Assembly: GCF_009674495.1 (NCBI RefSeq)
Contig: NZ_WKJN01000019.1
Span: 56,363-120,362, forward strand
DNA: 64,000 nt
Direction: 5' to 3'
Origin: Duganella alba
GTDB lineage: Bacteria; Pseudomonadota; Gammaproteobacteria; Burkholderiales; Burkholderiaceae_D
The translations under genes and the position numbers were made by a program. The notes under the pieces are model-generated. The model worked only from the letters and a program-made list of their open reading frames with translations, did not search any database and was not told where the DNA came from. This document shows, piece after piece, positions 1 to 8,720 of the stretch. Numbering within the stretch: position 1 is the first letter of the stretch; the number at the start of each line of letters is the position of its first letter.

Positions 1-423
1 GGCGGTCGGCAAGTAGGTGCCGCGCTGGGCGGCGGCGGTTTCGCGGGCGGCGCGCAGGGCGGCATCGGCGGCTTGCAGATCGGGATTGGCTTGCAGGGCG
101 GCGGCGATCAGCTGGTTCAGGTCGTCGGAGCCGAACACGGTCCACCACTGCGCGGAGACGTCCTTGCCTTCGGCGAAGTGCTGCGAAGCGCCACCGGCAA
201 CCGGCGATGCTGCGGTGTTGGCGGCCAGCGGCTCGGCGGTGTAGCGCGTGGCCGTTGGTGCGGCCGGGCGCACGTAATCGGGACCGGCCGCGCAGCCGGT
301 GGCCAGCAATGCGACCAACAGGCGGGCGAGCAATGCCAGCGCCGTTGCCTCCGGCGCGCTGGCGAAGGGCGCGGCCAGCTCCGCCGCGCGGACGCCAAAA
401 TGCGTGGTCAACTTTTTCATCAT
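1..423 (-). CDS. NodT-type outer-membrane efflux lipoprotein (N-terminal part; gene runs off the window)
   Basis: Outer-membrane factor of a tripartite metal efflux pump; it would form the exit duct for the RND pump encoded just upstream. The reading frame is open from 423 to the window edge (141 codons, no stop), so only the N-terminus is present. After a start-proximal hydrophobic stretch there is a lipobox-like LLATGC followed by a typical NodT/OprM opening (AGPDYVRP near residue 47) and a QWWTVFGSDDLNQLI segment, the usual first conserved block of the family. The ATG at 423 overlaps the TGA of the pump gene (ATGA at 420-423), so translation is probably coupled. The order adaptor-pump-outer-membrane factor differs from czcCBA, where the outer-membrane gene comes first. 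The family assignment is firm; the substrate is inferred from the operon. Confidence 0.85.
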   Translation of the reverse strand, partial: MMKKLTTHFGVRAAELAAPFASAPEATALALLARLLVALLATGCAAGPDYVRPAAPTATRYTAEPLAANTAASPVAGGASQHFAEGKDVSAQWWTVFGSDDLNQLIAAALQANPDLQAADAALRAARETAAAQRGTYLPTA

Positions 424-3400
424 GCTTGTTCTCCTTCGGGCGCGGGCGCCGGGTGGCGGGCGAAGCGCTCTTCGATCAGGTAATACAGGGCCGGCAGCAG
501 CACCAGCGTCAGTACGGTGGCCGTGACCAGGCCGCCAACCACCACGGTGGCGAGCGGGCGCTGGACGTCGCTGCCCAGGCCGTGCGCCAGCGCCGCCGGC
601 ACCAGGCCCAGGGCGGCGACAGTGGCGGTGGTGAGCACCGGCCGCACGCGCTCGCGGGCGCCGTTGATGACCGCCGTGCGCAAATCGTCCGGCAGCAGCG
701 CGCGCCAGCGGTTCAGGTTGGCCAGCATCACCACCGCGTTCAGCACCGACACGCCAAACAGCGCGATGAATCCGACCGCCGACGACACGTTGAGCGTCAT
801 GCCGCGCATCTGCAAGGCCACCAGCCCGCCCAGCAGCGACAACGGCACCGCCAGCAGGATCAGTCCCGGCTGACGCAGATTGCCGAATTCCGAGAACAGC
901 ATCACAAACATCAGCGCCAGCACCGCCGGCACGATCACCGCCAGACGCGCCTGCGCGCGCTGCTGGTTCTCGAACTGGCCGCCCCAGGTGATCTGGTAGC
1001 GCGCGTGGTCATACGGAATCTCACGCTGGATGCGGCCCTGCGCCTCGGCCAGGAAGGACGACAGATCGCGGCCGCGCAGATTGGTGCGCACCGTCAGGTG
1101 ACGCCGGTTCATCTCGCGCGTAATCGTGGTTTCGCCTTCCGCCAGGCGGATATGCGCTACCTGCGCCAGCGCCACGTGGGCGCCGTTGGCGGCGTTCAGC
1201 ACCAGATCGCCGATGGCTTGCGGATCATTGCGCGTCGGGCCGCTGAAGCGCGCCGCCACGTCGTAGCTGCGGTCGTCCACGTAGACCTGCGCGACCGGGC
1301 TGCCGCCGATGCCGGTCTGGATCAGCGCCATCACGTCGGACACATTGATGCCGAGACGGGCCGCCGCGGCGCGGTCAACGTCGATACGTACCTGCGGCAG
1401 CGGCGGTTCCTGATCGATGATCACGTCCTCCGCGCCAGGCACGCTGCGCAGCAGTTTTTCGACCGAACTGGCCAGCTTGCGGGTGGCGTGGAAATCGTCG
1501 CCATACACCTTGACCACCAGATCGCTGTGCGCGCCGGCCAGCTTGTCCAGTACGCCGTCGATCATCGGCTGCGAGAAGCCCACGTCAGTGCGCGGCAGCT
1601 GCTTGTAGCGCGCCGCCAGCTTGTCGATCAAGTCCTGTTTGCTCATGCCGGACGGCCATTTGTCATACGGCTGCAAAGTCACCGCGCATTCGATGTGCGA
1701 TGGCGTGAAAGGATCGGTGCCTTCGTCATTGCGGCCCAGCTGCGTGACCACGTGCGCGACTTGCGGTTCCTGCAAGGTCGCCTCGCGCAGCGCGTCCGCC
1801 ATCTGCGTCGCCTTGGTCAGCGAAATGCCCGGCGGTAGCGTGACTTGCAGCCAGATCGAGCCTTCGTCCAGCGTCGGCAAAAAGTCGCGGCCGATGGCGC
1901 CGCCGACCACGATCACCGCCACCAGCGTGGCGGCAGCCACGGCCAGCACCAGCTTCGACTTGCCGACCAGCCTTTGCAGCAGCGCTTCGTAGCGCGGCAT
2001 CAGCCATTCCAGCACCGGATTGTGGAAGATCTTGCGCGGCTTGCGAAAAGCCCAGTAGGCCAGGCCGGGTATCAGCATCATGGTCATCAGCAGCGCGCCG
2101 AGCAGCGCGAAGCCGACCGCAAACGCCATCGGCGAGAACAGCTTGTATTCGATGCGCTGGAAGGCAAACAGCGGCAGGTAGGCGATCATGATGACCAGCA
2201 TGCCGAAGCAGGTCGGACGCATCACTTGCAGCGTGGCCTTCATGGCGTCTTTGGCCGACAGCAGACCGTCCGGCTGCTTCTCGCGCTGGAGCAGGATGGC
2301 TTCCAGCACGAAGATGGCGCCGTCGACGATGATGCCGAAGTCGATCGCACCGAGCGACAGCAGGTTGGCTGGAATCTTAAAGTGGTGCATCAGGATGAAG
2401 GCCGCCATCAGCGACACGGGAATCGCCGATGCCGCAATCAGCGCCGCGCGCGGGCTGCCGAGGAACAGCACCATCACCAGCGTCACCAGCACCACGCCTT
2501 CGATCAGCGTCTTGCCAACCGTGTGCACGGTGGCGTCCACCAGCGTGCTGCGGTCCATGTAGGGGACGACCTTGACGTCTTTCGGCAGCAGGTGGTCGTT
2601 CAGGTCCTGCACTGCCTCGTGCACGCCGGCGATCACGCGCGACGGATTCTCGTTCTTCAGCAGCAGCACGATGCCGGAAACGGTGTCCGACACCTTGTCC
2701 TTGCCCAGCACGCCGTGACGCTCCTGGTTACCGAGCGTGACGTTGCCGAGGTCTTTGACCAGCACCGGCACGCCGTTCTTCTGCGTGACCACCACGTTGC
2801 CCAGATCGTCCAGGCTGTGAATCAGGCCGACGCCGCGCACCACCAGCCCTTGCTGGCCGCGCGTCAGGATGCTGCCGCCGGCGTTGGCGTTATTGGCCGC
2901 AATCGCCTGCGTGATCTGCGCCAGCGACAGGTTGTACTTGGACAGCTTGGCGGGATCGAACTCCAGCAGGAACTGCGTGGTCAGGCCGCCGAAATTGCCG
3001 ACATCGACCACGCCGCTGGCCTGCTTCAGGCGCGGGATCACCACCCAGCGCTGCAATTCGGACAGCGCGCGCAGGTCCTGGCTCTTCGATTCCAGCGTGT
3101 AGCGGTAGATTTCGCCGATGGGCGAGGTCAGGGCGTCGAGCGACGGCTGCGCACCATACGGCAGCGACACGCCGGCAATGCGCTCCTGCAGGCGCTGGCG
3201 CGACCAGTAGTCTTCCGCGCCGTCCTGGAACACGACGGTGATCAGCGACAGGCCGAAGGTGGACTTCGAGCGCATCACATGCATGCCGGGCGTGCCCATG
3301 ATTTCCCGTTCCAGCGGAATGGTGATCTGCTGTTCGACCTCCTCGGCGGCCAGGCCGTTGACCTGCGTGACCACCTGCGAGGTGACATCGGCGATATCGG

Positions 3401-3518
3401 GATAGGCTTCCAGCGGCAGCTGGCTCCAGCAGTAGCCACCGTACAGCGCCACCAGCAGGAAAATCAGCGAGACGATGCCGCGCCGGTTGAAGCACAGAGT
3501 GACGAGACGTTCAATCAT
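420..3518 (-). CDS. Heavy-metal efflux RND pump, CzcA/CusA family
   Basis: Inner-membrane proton-driven antiporter that moves metal ions from periplasm or cytoplasm into the outer-membrane duct; 1032 residues, the usual length. The N-terminus (MIERLVTLCFNRRGIV) and the SQLPLEAYPDIADVTSQVVT block are typical of the HME-RND subfamily. The TM4 motif DFGIIVDGA followed by a glutamate (VLEA) matches the DFG-x3-DGA-x3-VEN pattern described for divalent-cation pumps (Zn/Co/Cd) better than the CusA pattern for Cu/Ag, although the usual Asn after the Glu is Ala. I place the start at 3518: a GGAGTG lies 7 nt upstream, whereas the ATG at 3533 has no properly spaced site. It overlaps the adaptor stop by 8 bp. 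The two-component genes at 4822-6895 are the likely regulators. The family is certain; metal specificity is inference. Confidence 0.93.
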   Translation of the reverse strand: MIERLVTLCFNRRGIVSLIFLLVALYGGYCWSQLPLEAYPDIADVTSQVVTQVNGLAAEEVEQQITIPLEREIMGTPGMHVMRSKSTFGLSLITVVFQDGAEDYWSRQRLQERIAGVSLPYGAQPSLDALTSPIGEIYRYTLESKSQDLRALSELQRWVVIPRLKQASGVVDVGNFGGLTTQFLLEFDPAKLSKYNLSLAQITQAIAANNANAGGSILTRGQQGLVVRGVGLIHSLDDLGNVVVTQKNGVPVLVKDLGNVTLGNQERHGVLGKDKVSDTVSGIVLLLKNENPSRVIAGVHEAVQDLNDHLLPKDVKVVPYMDRSTLVDATVHTVGKTLIEGVVLVTLVMVLFLGSPRAALIAASAIPVSLMAAFILMHHFKIPANLLSLGAIDFGIIVDGAIFVLEAILLQREKQPDGLLSAKDAMKATLQVMRPTCFGMLVIMIAYLPLFAFQRIEYKLFSPMAFAVGFALLGALLMTMMLIPGLAYWAFRKPRKIFHNPVLEWLMPRYEALLQRLVGKSKLVLAVAAATLVAVIVVGGAIGRDFLPTLDEGSIWLQVTLPPGISLTKATQMADALREATLQEPQVAHVVTQLGRNDEGTDPFTPSHIECAVTLQPYDKWPSGMSKQDLIDKLAARYKQLPRTDVGFSQPMIDGVLDKLAGAHSDLVVKVYGDDFHATRKLASSVEKLLRSVPGAEDVIIDQEPPLPQVRIDVDRAAAARLGINVSDVMALIQTGIGGSPVAQVYVDDRSYDVAARFSGPTRNDPQAIGDLVLNAANGAHVALAQVAHIRLAEGETTITREMNRRHLTVRTNLRGRDLSSFLAEAQGRIQREIPYDHARYQITWGGQFENQQRAQARLAVIVPAVLALMFVMLFSEFGNLRQPGLILLAVPLSLLGGLVALQMRGMTLNVSSAVGFIALFGVSVLNAVVMLANLNRWRALLPDDLRTAVINGARERVRPVLTTATVAALGLVPAALAHGLGSDVQRPLATVVVGGLVTATVLTLVLLPALYYLIEERFARHPAPAPEGEQA

Positions 3519-4638
3519 TGAGCAGCACTCCATCCTTGGTGACGATGCGCTCGCCGGACTTCAGGCCGGACAGCACTTCCACTTGCTCACCGATCTGCGC
3601 GCCCAGTTTCAGTTCGCGCGGCTCGAACTGCCATGGCTTGACTTCGACAAAGGCGCGGCTGGCGAAGCCGCTCTGGATCACCGCCGTCATCGGCACCAGC
3701 ATGCCGTTGTGCGGACGCGCCAGCAGCGTGGCTTCGGCGAACATGCCGGGTTTGAGGTGGCCGTCATGGTTGTCGAAGGGCAGGCGGACTTTGATGGTGC
3801 GCGTGTCGGCATCGAGCATCTCGCCGATGTAGCGTACCTGGCCGGTGACCGGCGCCGGCCAGGCGTCCAGCTTGACGCTGGCCTGCTGGCCGACGTACAG
3901 CTGCGCCAGGTCTTTTTCCTGCGCGTTGGCGCTGATGAAAACTTTGGACAGGTCGGCGATGGTCATCAGGGAAGCGGTGGCGTCGTTCCAGTACCCGCCG
4001 GCGGCGGCCGACAGTTCGACCACGCGGCCGGCAATCGGCGAGCGCACGGTGATGCGGCCGGCACTGGCATTGCCGCCGCCGTGTGCGCCCAGCTGCGCCA
4101 GCCGGGCGGCGGCGCGGGCGGCTTCGGCGGCTGCACTGTCGAAATCACCCTGGGCCTGCTCGACGTCGCGCTTGGCGGCGATATCGCCTTGTGCCAGCTC
4201 GTGCTGGCGCGCCAGGTTGCGCTGTGCCAGCGACAGCGCCGATTGCGCCTTGGCGTTGTCGGCGCCAGCCTGCGCCATGTCCGGCGCGTCAATGGTGAAC
4301 AGCACTTCACCGGCCTTGACCTCGTCGCCCAGCTGTTTGTTGAGGCTGACGATGCGGCCGGCCAGCGGCGGCGTGACTTTCACCAGGCGAGCCGGATCGG
4401 CTTCCACCAGTGCCGGCAGCGTGATTGGCGCGGCGATGCTTTGCTCGGTGATGGCGGCGATCACCAGTGAACGTCTCAACGGTGATTTGTCCGGAATGCG
4501 CAGCAGGTCGCCCTCATGCACCAGCGATGGTACATCCTCGACGGCCGTCTCCTGCTTGGCGGTCGAGCCGTACAGGCGCAGCGCGGCCAGGCCCAGCAGG
4601 CCGAGCAAAATCAGTTTCGTCAGGGTGGCTCGTTTCAT
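3511..4638 (-). CDS. RND efflux periplasmic adaptor (CzcB/CusB-like membrane fusion protein)
   Basis: Periplasmic adaptor joining the inner-membrane pump to the outer-membrane duct; 375 residues. An N-terminal membrane anchor (about residues 8-22, LILLGLLGLAALRLYG) is followed by a barrel-sandwich half motif (VTPPLAGRIVSLNKQLGDEV, about 88-107), an alanine/glutamine-rich alpha-hairpin (about 120-185), the second lipoyl half (RSPIAGRVVELSA) and a beta-barrel with the conserved LKPGMFAEA. No histidine-rich N-terminal metal-binding tail is seen, unlike some CzcB proteins. GGAGAACCACC precedes the ATG. This is the first gene of the operon, transcribed away from the response-regulator gene across a 183-bp divergent region. 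Confidence 0.92.
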   Translation of the reverse strand: MKRATLTKLILLGLLGLAALRLYGSTAKQETAVEDVPSLVHEGDLLRIPDKSPLRRSLVIAAITEQSIAAPITLPALVEADPARLVKVTPPLAGRIVSLNKQLGDEVKAGEVLFTIDAPDMAQAGADNAKAQSALSLAQRNLARQHELAQGDIAAKRDVEQAQGDFDSAAAEAARAAARLAQLGAHGGGNASAGRITVRSPIAGRVVELSAAAGGYWNDATASLMTIADLSKVFISANAQEKDLAQLYVGQQASVKLDAWPAPVTGQVRYIGEMLDADTRTIKVRLPFDNHDGHLKPGMFAEATLLARPHNGMLVPMTAVIQSGFASRAFVEVKPWQFEPRELKLGAQIGEQVEVLSGLKSGERIVTKDGVLLND

Positions 4639-4751
4639 GGTGGTTCTCCGGAACGCCGGGCAAAGCGCGGCCTGCCTCCCTCGGTGGGGATGCGGTCATG
4701 GTTGGAAAGGCTGGAAAGTGACGCCATGGTACGGAAATTTGCTGCACTGCA

Positions 4752-4797
4752 TCCTGAATTCTTCTTCAGGAAAGGCTGCCCGTGCCGCTGCTATACT
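4752..4797 (+). promoter_or_regulatory. Inverted repeat and -10-like hexamer in the metal-efflux / two-component divergent region
   Basis: Arms TCCTGAA and TTCAGGA (4752-4758 and 4765-4771) are separated by 6 nt. A TATACT at 4792-4797 lies 25 nt before the response-regulator ATG, with the repeat's right arm close to where a -35 element would be. This layout suits an activator-dependent promoter autoregulated by the adjacent response regulator. Palindrome and hexamer are seen directly; the binding protein is inferred. Confidence 0.4.
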
Positions 4798-4821
4798 CTG
4801 GCCGTCTAGGCGAGGGCATAC

Positions 4822-5505
4822 ATGCAGATACTGTTGGTGGAAGACGATCACAAGGCAGCGCGGCTGCTGGCGCGCGGTCTGGAGGAAGAAGGCTACACGG
4901 TCACGGTCGCCCATGCGGCGCAGGACGTGGAGGCCGCCGACCTGGCGCGCGCCGATCTGGCCATCCTCGACTGGATGTTGCCGGGCAAGGATGGCGTCAC
5001 GCTGTGCGGCGAGTGGCGGCGTCGCGGCCTGCAAACGCCGGTGCTGATGCTGACCGCGCGCGATGCCGTGGCCGACCGCATCACCGGCCTGAACACCGGC
5101 GCCGACGATTATCTGACCAAGCCGTTTGAATTCGACGAACTGCTGGCGCGCGTGCGGGCGCTGCTGCGGCGCTCGGTGCGCACGCAGCCGGTGCTGCTGC
5201 AAGTGGCCGATCTGTGTATCGATCCGCAGACGCATGCAGTCCATCGCGGTGGCGCCAGCCTGGATCTGACACCGAAGGAATACGCGATTCTTGATTTCCT
5301 CGTGCAGCACGTGGGCGAGGTGGTCAGCCGTTTGCAGCTGGCGGAACACGTCTGGCACGCCGACCTGATCGCCATCGACAACCTGATCGACGTCCACATG
5401 AAAAACCTGCGCCGCAAGGTTGATGCGCCGGGCAACGAACCGTTGATCGCCACCGTGCGCGGACGCGGCTTCCGCCTGGCGGCTCCGGGAGAGTCGGATG
5501 CTTAG
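4822..5505 (+). CDS. OmpR/PhoB-family response regulator (CzcR/CusR-like)
   Basis: DNA-binding response regulator, 227 residues. The receiver domain (about 1-115) has the acidic pair E7/D8/D9, the phosphoacceptor D50 in AILDWMLPGKDG, the Thr of LMLTARD and the Lys of YLTKPFEFDEL. The C-terminal winged helix (about 128-222) has LDLTPKEYAIL and the recognition stretch DVHMKNLRRKVD, ending with the signature TVRGRGFRL. It overlaps the histidine-kinase gene by 8 bp and is divergent from the metal pump operon, so metal-responsive activation of that operon is the likely job. The cognate metal cannot be read from sequence. Confidence 0.95.
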   Translation: MQILLVEDDHKAARLLARGLEEEGYTVTVAHAAQDVEAADLARADLAILDWMLPGKDGVTLCGEWRRRGLQTPVLMLTARDAVADRITGLNTGADDYLTKPFEFDELLARVRALLRRSVRTQPVLLQVADLCIDPQTHAVHRGGASLDLTPKEYAILDFLVQHVGEVVSRLQLAEHVWHADLIAIDNLIDVHMKNLRRKVDAPGNEPLIATVRGRGFRLAAPGESDA

Positions 5506-6895
5506 CCTGCGCCGCCGGCTGGTACTGATTCACTTGATGGCCACCGTGGCCACCGTCGGCGCGATAGCGGCGGCAGGCTGGTGGCAGTTGTCGCGCTCGG
5601 TACGCGGGCAGCTCGATTCGGCGCTGCTGGCGCTGGCCGATACGGAAGTCGGCATGCTGACCGACACGCGCGGTACGGCCATCCGCGTGCACGAAGCGCC
5701 GGCCGGCAGCGCGCCGCTGTCGCTGACGCGGCTGGACCGGCTGGTGCAGATCATCGACGGCCAGGGCAGGGTGCTGGCGCGCAGCGCCAATCTCGGCAAC
5801 GATGTGCTGCCGTTCCCGCCGCGTCTGCTGGAACAACTGGCGGCCGGCGAAACCGCCTTCGCCACCTTGCCCGACGCGCGCGAAGAACCGCTGCGCATGG
5901 TATCGGTGCCGGCGCTGGTCGACGGCCAGCGCTACGCCGTGCAGGTGGCCGGTTCGCTGGACGATGCGGACCAGATCCTGCAATCGGCGGCGATCCTGTT
6001 CACGGTGATGGCGACCGCCTTGCTGGCGCTGGTCGGCTGGGCCGGCGACCGCTTGTCGCGCAAAACCTTTGTGGCGATGGAGAACATCGTCGACCAGGCG
6101 CGCAAGATCGGCGACAGCAGCCTGGACCAGCGTTTGCCGCATCCCGGTGGCGACGACGAAATCGGCCATCTGGCTGACACGCTGAACGCCATGCTGGATC
6201 GGATCGAACAGGCATTCGAGGCGCAGCGGCGCTTTACGGCGGACGCCTCGCACGAACTGCGCTCGCCGTTGTCGCGGCTGCGCACGGAAATTGAAATCAC
6301 GCTGCGCCGGCCGCGCTCGAACGAAGAATATGTCGTCGCGCTGCGCTCCTGCCTGGCGGAAGTCGGCGGGCTGACCATGCTGGTGGAAGAGCTGCTGATG
6401 CTGGCGCGCCTGGACGCCGGCCAGCAGCTGGCGCAGGTGGAACTGGCGTCGCTGTCCGCGCTGGCGCAGGAAACCATCCAGCGACTGACCGCACCGGCCG
6501 CCGAACGCCGCATCGACATCCTCCTGCACGACGGGCTGGCGGAAGCGGTGCAGGTGGACCGTGCGCCGGTCAGCCTGGTACTGCGCAACCTGCTCGAAAA
6601 CGCGCTGAAATTCTCGCCGGCCGACGGCCACGTCACCGTCCGCATCCAGCGCGGCGCGCACGGCGTGACCTTGTCGGTGGAAGATCAGGGCTTGGGGATT
6701 GCGGAAAGCGAGCTGCCGTTCCTGTTCGAACGCTTCTTCCGCGGCAGCGGCGCCCGCGCCGGCGAAGTAGACGGCGTCGGCCTCGGCCTGGCCCTGTCGC
6801 AAGCGATCATGCAAGCCTATGGCGGCCGCATCGAAGCTGAAAACGTCACAACAGGTGGAGCGCGTTTCACCCTTTTTGTGCCGGGGACTGCTTGA
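5498..6895 (+). CDS. Sensor histidine kinase of the metal-efflux two-component system (CzcS/CusS-like)
   Basis: Membrane sensor kinase, 465 residues. Two membrane segments (about 9-29 and 164-184) enclose a periplasmic sensor of about 135 residues. A HAMP linker follows, then the H-box ADASHELRSPLSRLR with H252, an N-box (LRNLLENALKFS), a G1 box (VEDQGLGI), an F-box (LFERFFRG) and a G2 box (GVGLGLALS). All catalytic ATPase blocks are intact. The ATG overlaps the response-regulator gene by 8 bp, with GGGAGAG upstream. It should phosphorylate D50 of the regulator encoded before it. Just downstream the base composition drops sharply as the accessory region starts. Confidence 0.95.
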   Translation: MLSLRRRLVLIHLMATVATVGAIAAAGWWQLSRSVRGQLDSALLALADTEVGMLTDTRGTAIRVHEAPAGSAPLSLTRLDRLVQIIDGQGRVLARSANLGNDVLPFPPRLLEQLAAGETAFATLPDAREEPLRMVSVPALVDGQRYAVQVAGSLDDADQILQSAAILFTVMATALLALVGWAGDRLSRKTFVAMENIVDQARKIGDSSLDQRLPHPGGDDEIGHLADTLNAMLDRIEQAFEAQRRFTADASHELRSPLSRLRTEIEITLRRPRSNEEYVVALRSCLAEVGGLTMLVEELLMLARLDAGQQLAQVELASLSALAQETIQRLTAPAAERRIDILLHDGLAEAVQVDRAPVSLVLRNLLENALKFSPADGHVTVRIQRGAHGVTLSVEDQGLGIAESELPFLFERFFRGSGARAGEVDGVGLGLALSQAIMQAYGGRIEAENVTTGGARFTLFVPGTA

Positions 6896-7038
6896 TAAGG
6901 CGGGAATCGACGCATATCACTATCAAAAGCGGATTGCAAAAAACTCTGATTAGCGAGCTGACAGCTAGCATCTGGATTGAATGCTGGTTGAGTGAATTGT
7001 GAGTGCAAAGGTCCGCACCCCATAGCTGCCCTTGGGCT

Positions 7039-7488
7039 TCAATTTAGAAATTGGGGTAATGTCGACGGATCTTTCGGAATGTAAGAACGGCTGAATATTA
7101 AATTGTTATTTATATTACGGGTAAGTTGACCGCTAAGTGTTCTCGTCCTTACCCGTACCTCCAGTCTATGCTGATCGGTCCAACGCATCTCCGGAATACT
7201 TTCTGGATATTCATCATTCTCAATCTCGAAACCAGGAATAAACCACCCGCCTTCAACGGAGGAACCGGCAGAGTCGAAACGAATAGAGTAGGTAATGGAT
7301 TCGCCTATATTACAATCTCTTTTTAAAAGAGTTGCCTTATACATTTTGTCAACCGAAAATTCTTGCTTTATTATGCTTGATGTACAGCCGCCTTCTCTAT
7401 TCAATGCAAACCAAAACACTGCAACGAATACGACTGGAATCGCAATCGCAGAAATAACTATAAATTTTCCGATTGGCGTATTTATCAT
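7039..7488 (-). CDS. Hypothetical membrane-anchored protein
   Basis: Protein of 149 residues that I do not recognise. The N-terminus has one strong hydrophobic segment (about residues 8-29, IVISAIAIPVVFVAVFWFAL), giving either a signal anchor or an uncleaved signal. The rest is polar, with two cysteines (CTSS near residue 35 and a later RDC) that could pair in the periplasm. The C-terminal part has repeated aromatic/charged beta-like segments (RWTDQHRLEVRVRTRTL). No clear ribosome site precedes the ATG. It is the first of three consecutive minus-strand genes encoding exported small proteins in the AT-rich block. Coding status rests on a long uninterrupted frame with natural protein composition. 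Confidence 0.6.
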   Translation of the reverse strand: MINTPIGKFIVISAIAIPVVFVAVFWFALNREGGCTSSIIKQEFSVDKMYKATLLKRDCNIGESITYSIRFDSAGSSVEGGWFIPGFEIENDEYPESIPEMRWTDQHRLEVRVRTRTLSGQLTRNINNNLIFSRSYIPKDPSTLPQFLN

Positions 7489-7544
7489 TAGGTCAGTAGT
7501 AAAAATAAGAAAATAGCAGGTTTAATAGCCGCATCTAACTCCCT

Positions 7545-7587
7545 AAAAAAAATTCAATCTGCTTTTTGCCGAGGCCGGTGGATTGAA
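7545..7587 (-). terminator. Weak rho-independent terminator downstream of the RraB-like gene
   Basis: Read on the minus strand, TTCAATC pairs with GATTGAA around a 21-nt loop that contains its own small CCG/CGG stem, and eight T residues follow (7545-7552). It begins 12 nt after the stop codon at 7599. The stem is short and AT-rich, so this is tentative. Confidence 0.35.
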
Positions 7588-7598
7588 AAGTTCAGTTT

Positions 7599-8036
7599 TT
7601 ATTTTACCTCTTGGACTTGGACTGGCCCTACGTCCATTCCGTTATAAGAAATACCGTTGCGTCCAGCTAGCGTATAAAATTCTTGATTGCGAGCATCGAG
7701 CGAAGCAGGTGTATGCGTCTCAACTTTTTCTACTTGCAGTCTAGGTTTCCCCTGCGGCATCGTAATCCCAACAACTCGATACCCCTTGCTTTCGAGCTCG
7801 GAGGCAATTTGGTCGAGTTTTTCGCTAGTTGGGGCCGAAAAATAGTAGCCCCAAAGTAAAGGACCGTCCACATTCCAAGGTGCATTTGCACGCATGGCTG
7901 AAAACATCGAATCGATCTGCGCACGGGCGATATGCGGACGCTCTTGCGCATGCACAGGCTTCCAGGCAAAACTAGTCACAATGGAAAAAGCCGTAGCTAC
8001 AACAGCCAAGAAAAATTTTGAAGAACTTAGTCTCAT
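7599..8036 (-). CDS. Exported RraB-domain-like protein
   Basis: Protein of 145 residues with a clear cleavable signal peptide (about 1-30, ending near PVHAQE). The mature part resembles the RraB fold (regulator of RNase E, PF06877): DGPLLWGYYFSAPTSEKLDQ, then a GYRVVGI strand, LQVEKVETHTPASLDARNQE, and the characteristic C-terminal NGMDVGPV block. RraB itself is a cytoplasmic inhibitor of RNase E, so the export signal is odd. An exported member cannot meet RNase E and probably has another partner. The family call is from remembered motif pattern; the function is unknown. It sits alone, with a weak terminator behind it and another exported protein gene upstream on the same strand. Confidence 0.65.
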   Translation of the reverse strand: MRLSSSKFFLAVVATAFSIVTSFAWKPVHAQERPHIARAQIDSMFSAMRANAPWNVDGPLLWGYYFSAPTSEKLDQIASELESKGYRVVGITMPQGKPRLQVEKVETHTPASLDARNQEFYTLAGRNGISYNGMDVGPVQVQEVK

Positions 8037-8113
8037 AGTTTGGTTTATCTCTAGAGTTTGCTATTGGCCGGTTACTGCTCTGACAGAGCAGAAAATTGAC
8101 AGCTTGCGTTACC

Positions 8114-8662
8114 TCATCCGCAAGTGTCAGCATTTGAAAAATTGTTGGACGTCGTCCAACCTCGTTTACCTGCTTTATTCTCCACTTGCTTCCACCAAGT
8201 CATTATCGCGTCTTTTCCATCGACACCTGGCATCGCAGCAAGCTCGATGCTGCTTGTGTACACTTTGCCCCGATACCAAAAAAGGTAGGAGCCTTCCCCC
8301 AATGGCGAAAGCATGTAAACGATATCCCCCGCTTTAAACGTAAGCTGAGGCTTCTCGCTGCCTTTGACATAGCCGTCTTGAACTGCCTTATTGATTCGAA
8401 CGATACCCGCTTTTTCTGTGACAACGACACCCGTGAGGGCGCGAAGCTTCTCTTGTCCGTGCAGGTTGAATACAACAGGTGACTTATCGCTGCGACTCTC
8501 ATGCACGGGAATATCAGCGCTGGCGGTCCAGTCTCTGTACTCGCAGCACTCGAAAGGACAGACTCCCCAGTTCTCATAATTCGCCGGCGGCTGTTCCTGT
8601 GCTTTTGCAGTAGGACACCCACATATGAGAAAGCCAAAGCAGATTGCGAGGAATTTGTTCAT
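8114..8662 (-). CDS. Hypothetical exported protein, possible SH3-like fold
   Basis: Protein of 182 residues; the family is not recognised. The signal peptide runs to about residue 21 (cleavage after TAKA, before QEQPP); a GC pair at residues 14-15 could also serve as a lipobox, but the AKA site looks better. A cysteine cluster (CPFECCEY near residue 35) follows. The middle (about 45-125) has short beta-strand-like segments with DIPVHESRSDKSPVVFNL and LTFKAGDIVYMLSPLGEG, reminiscent of bacterial SH3-type domains. AAGGA lies 6 nt before the ATG, a good start. It is upstream of, and co-directional with, the RraB-like gene (77-bp gap). Confidence 0.6.
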   Translation of the reverse strand: MNKFLAICFGFLICGCPTAKAQEQPPANYENWGVCPFECCEYRDWTASADIPVHESRSDKSPVVFNLHGQEKLRALTGVVVTEKAGIVRINKAVQDGYVKGSEKPQLTFKAGDIVYMLSPLGEGSYLFWYRGKVYTSSIELAAMPGVDGKDAIMTWWKQVENKAGKRGWTTSNNFSNADTCG

Positions 8663-8720
8663 ACAGATTCCTTATTTTTCCAATCGTCCGTTTTTGGCCG
8701 ATTTCGGCCGGTTATGAATT

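Noticed and set aside
207..3521. Long open frames on the plus strand opposite the metal pump
   Set aside because: Arg/His/Gln-rich translations with no family motifs; they mirror the codon pattern of the high-GC pump gene. The pump has full-length family homology on the other strand.
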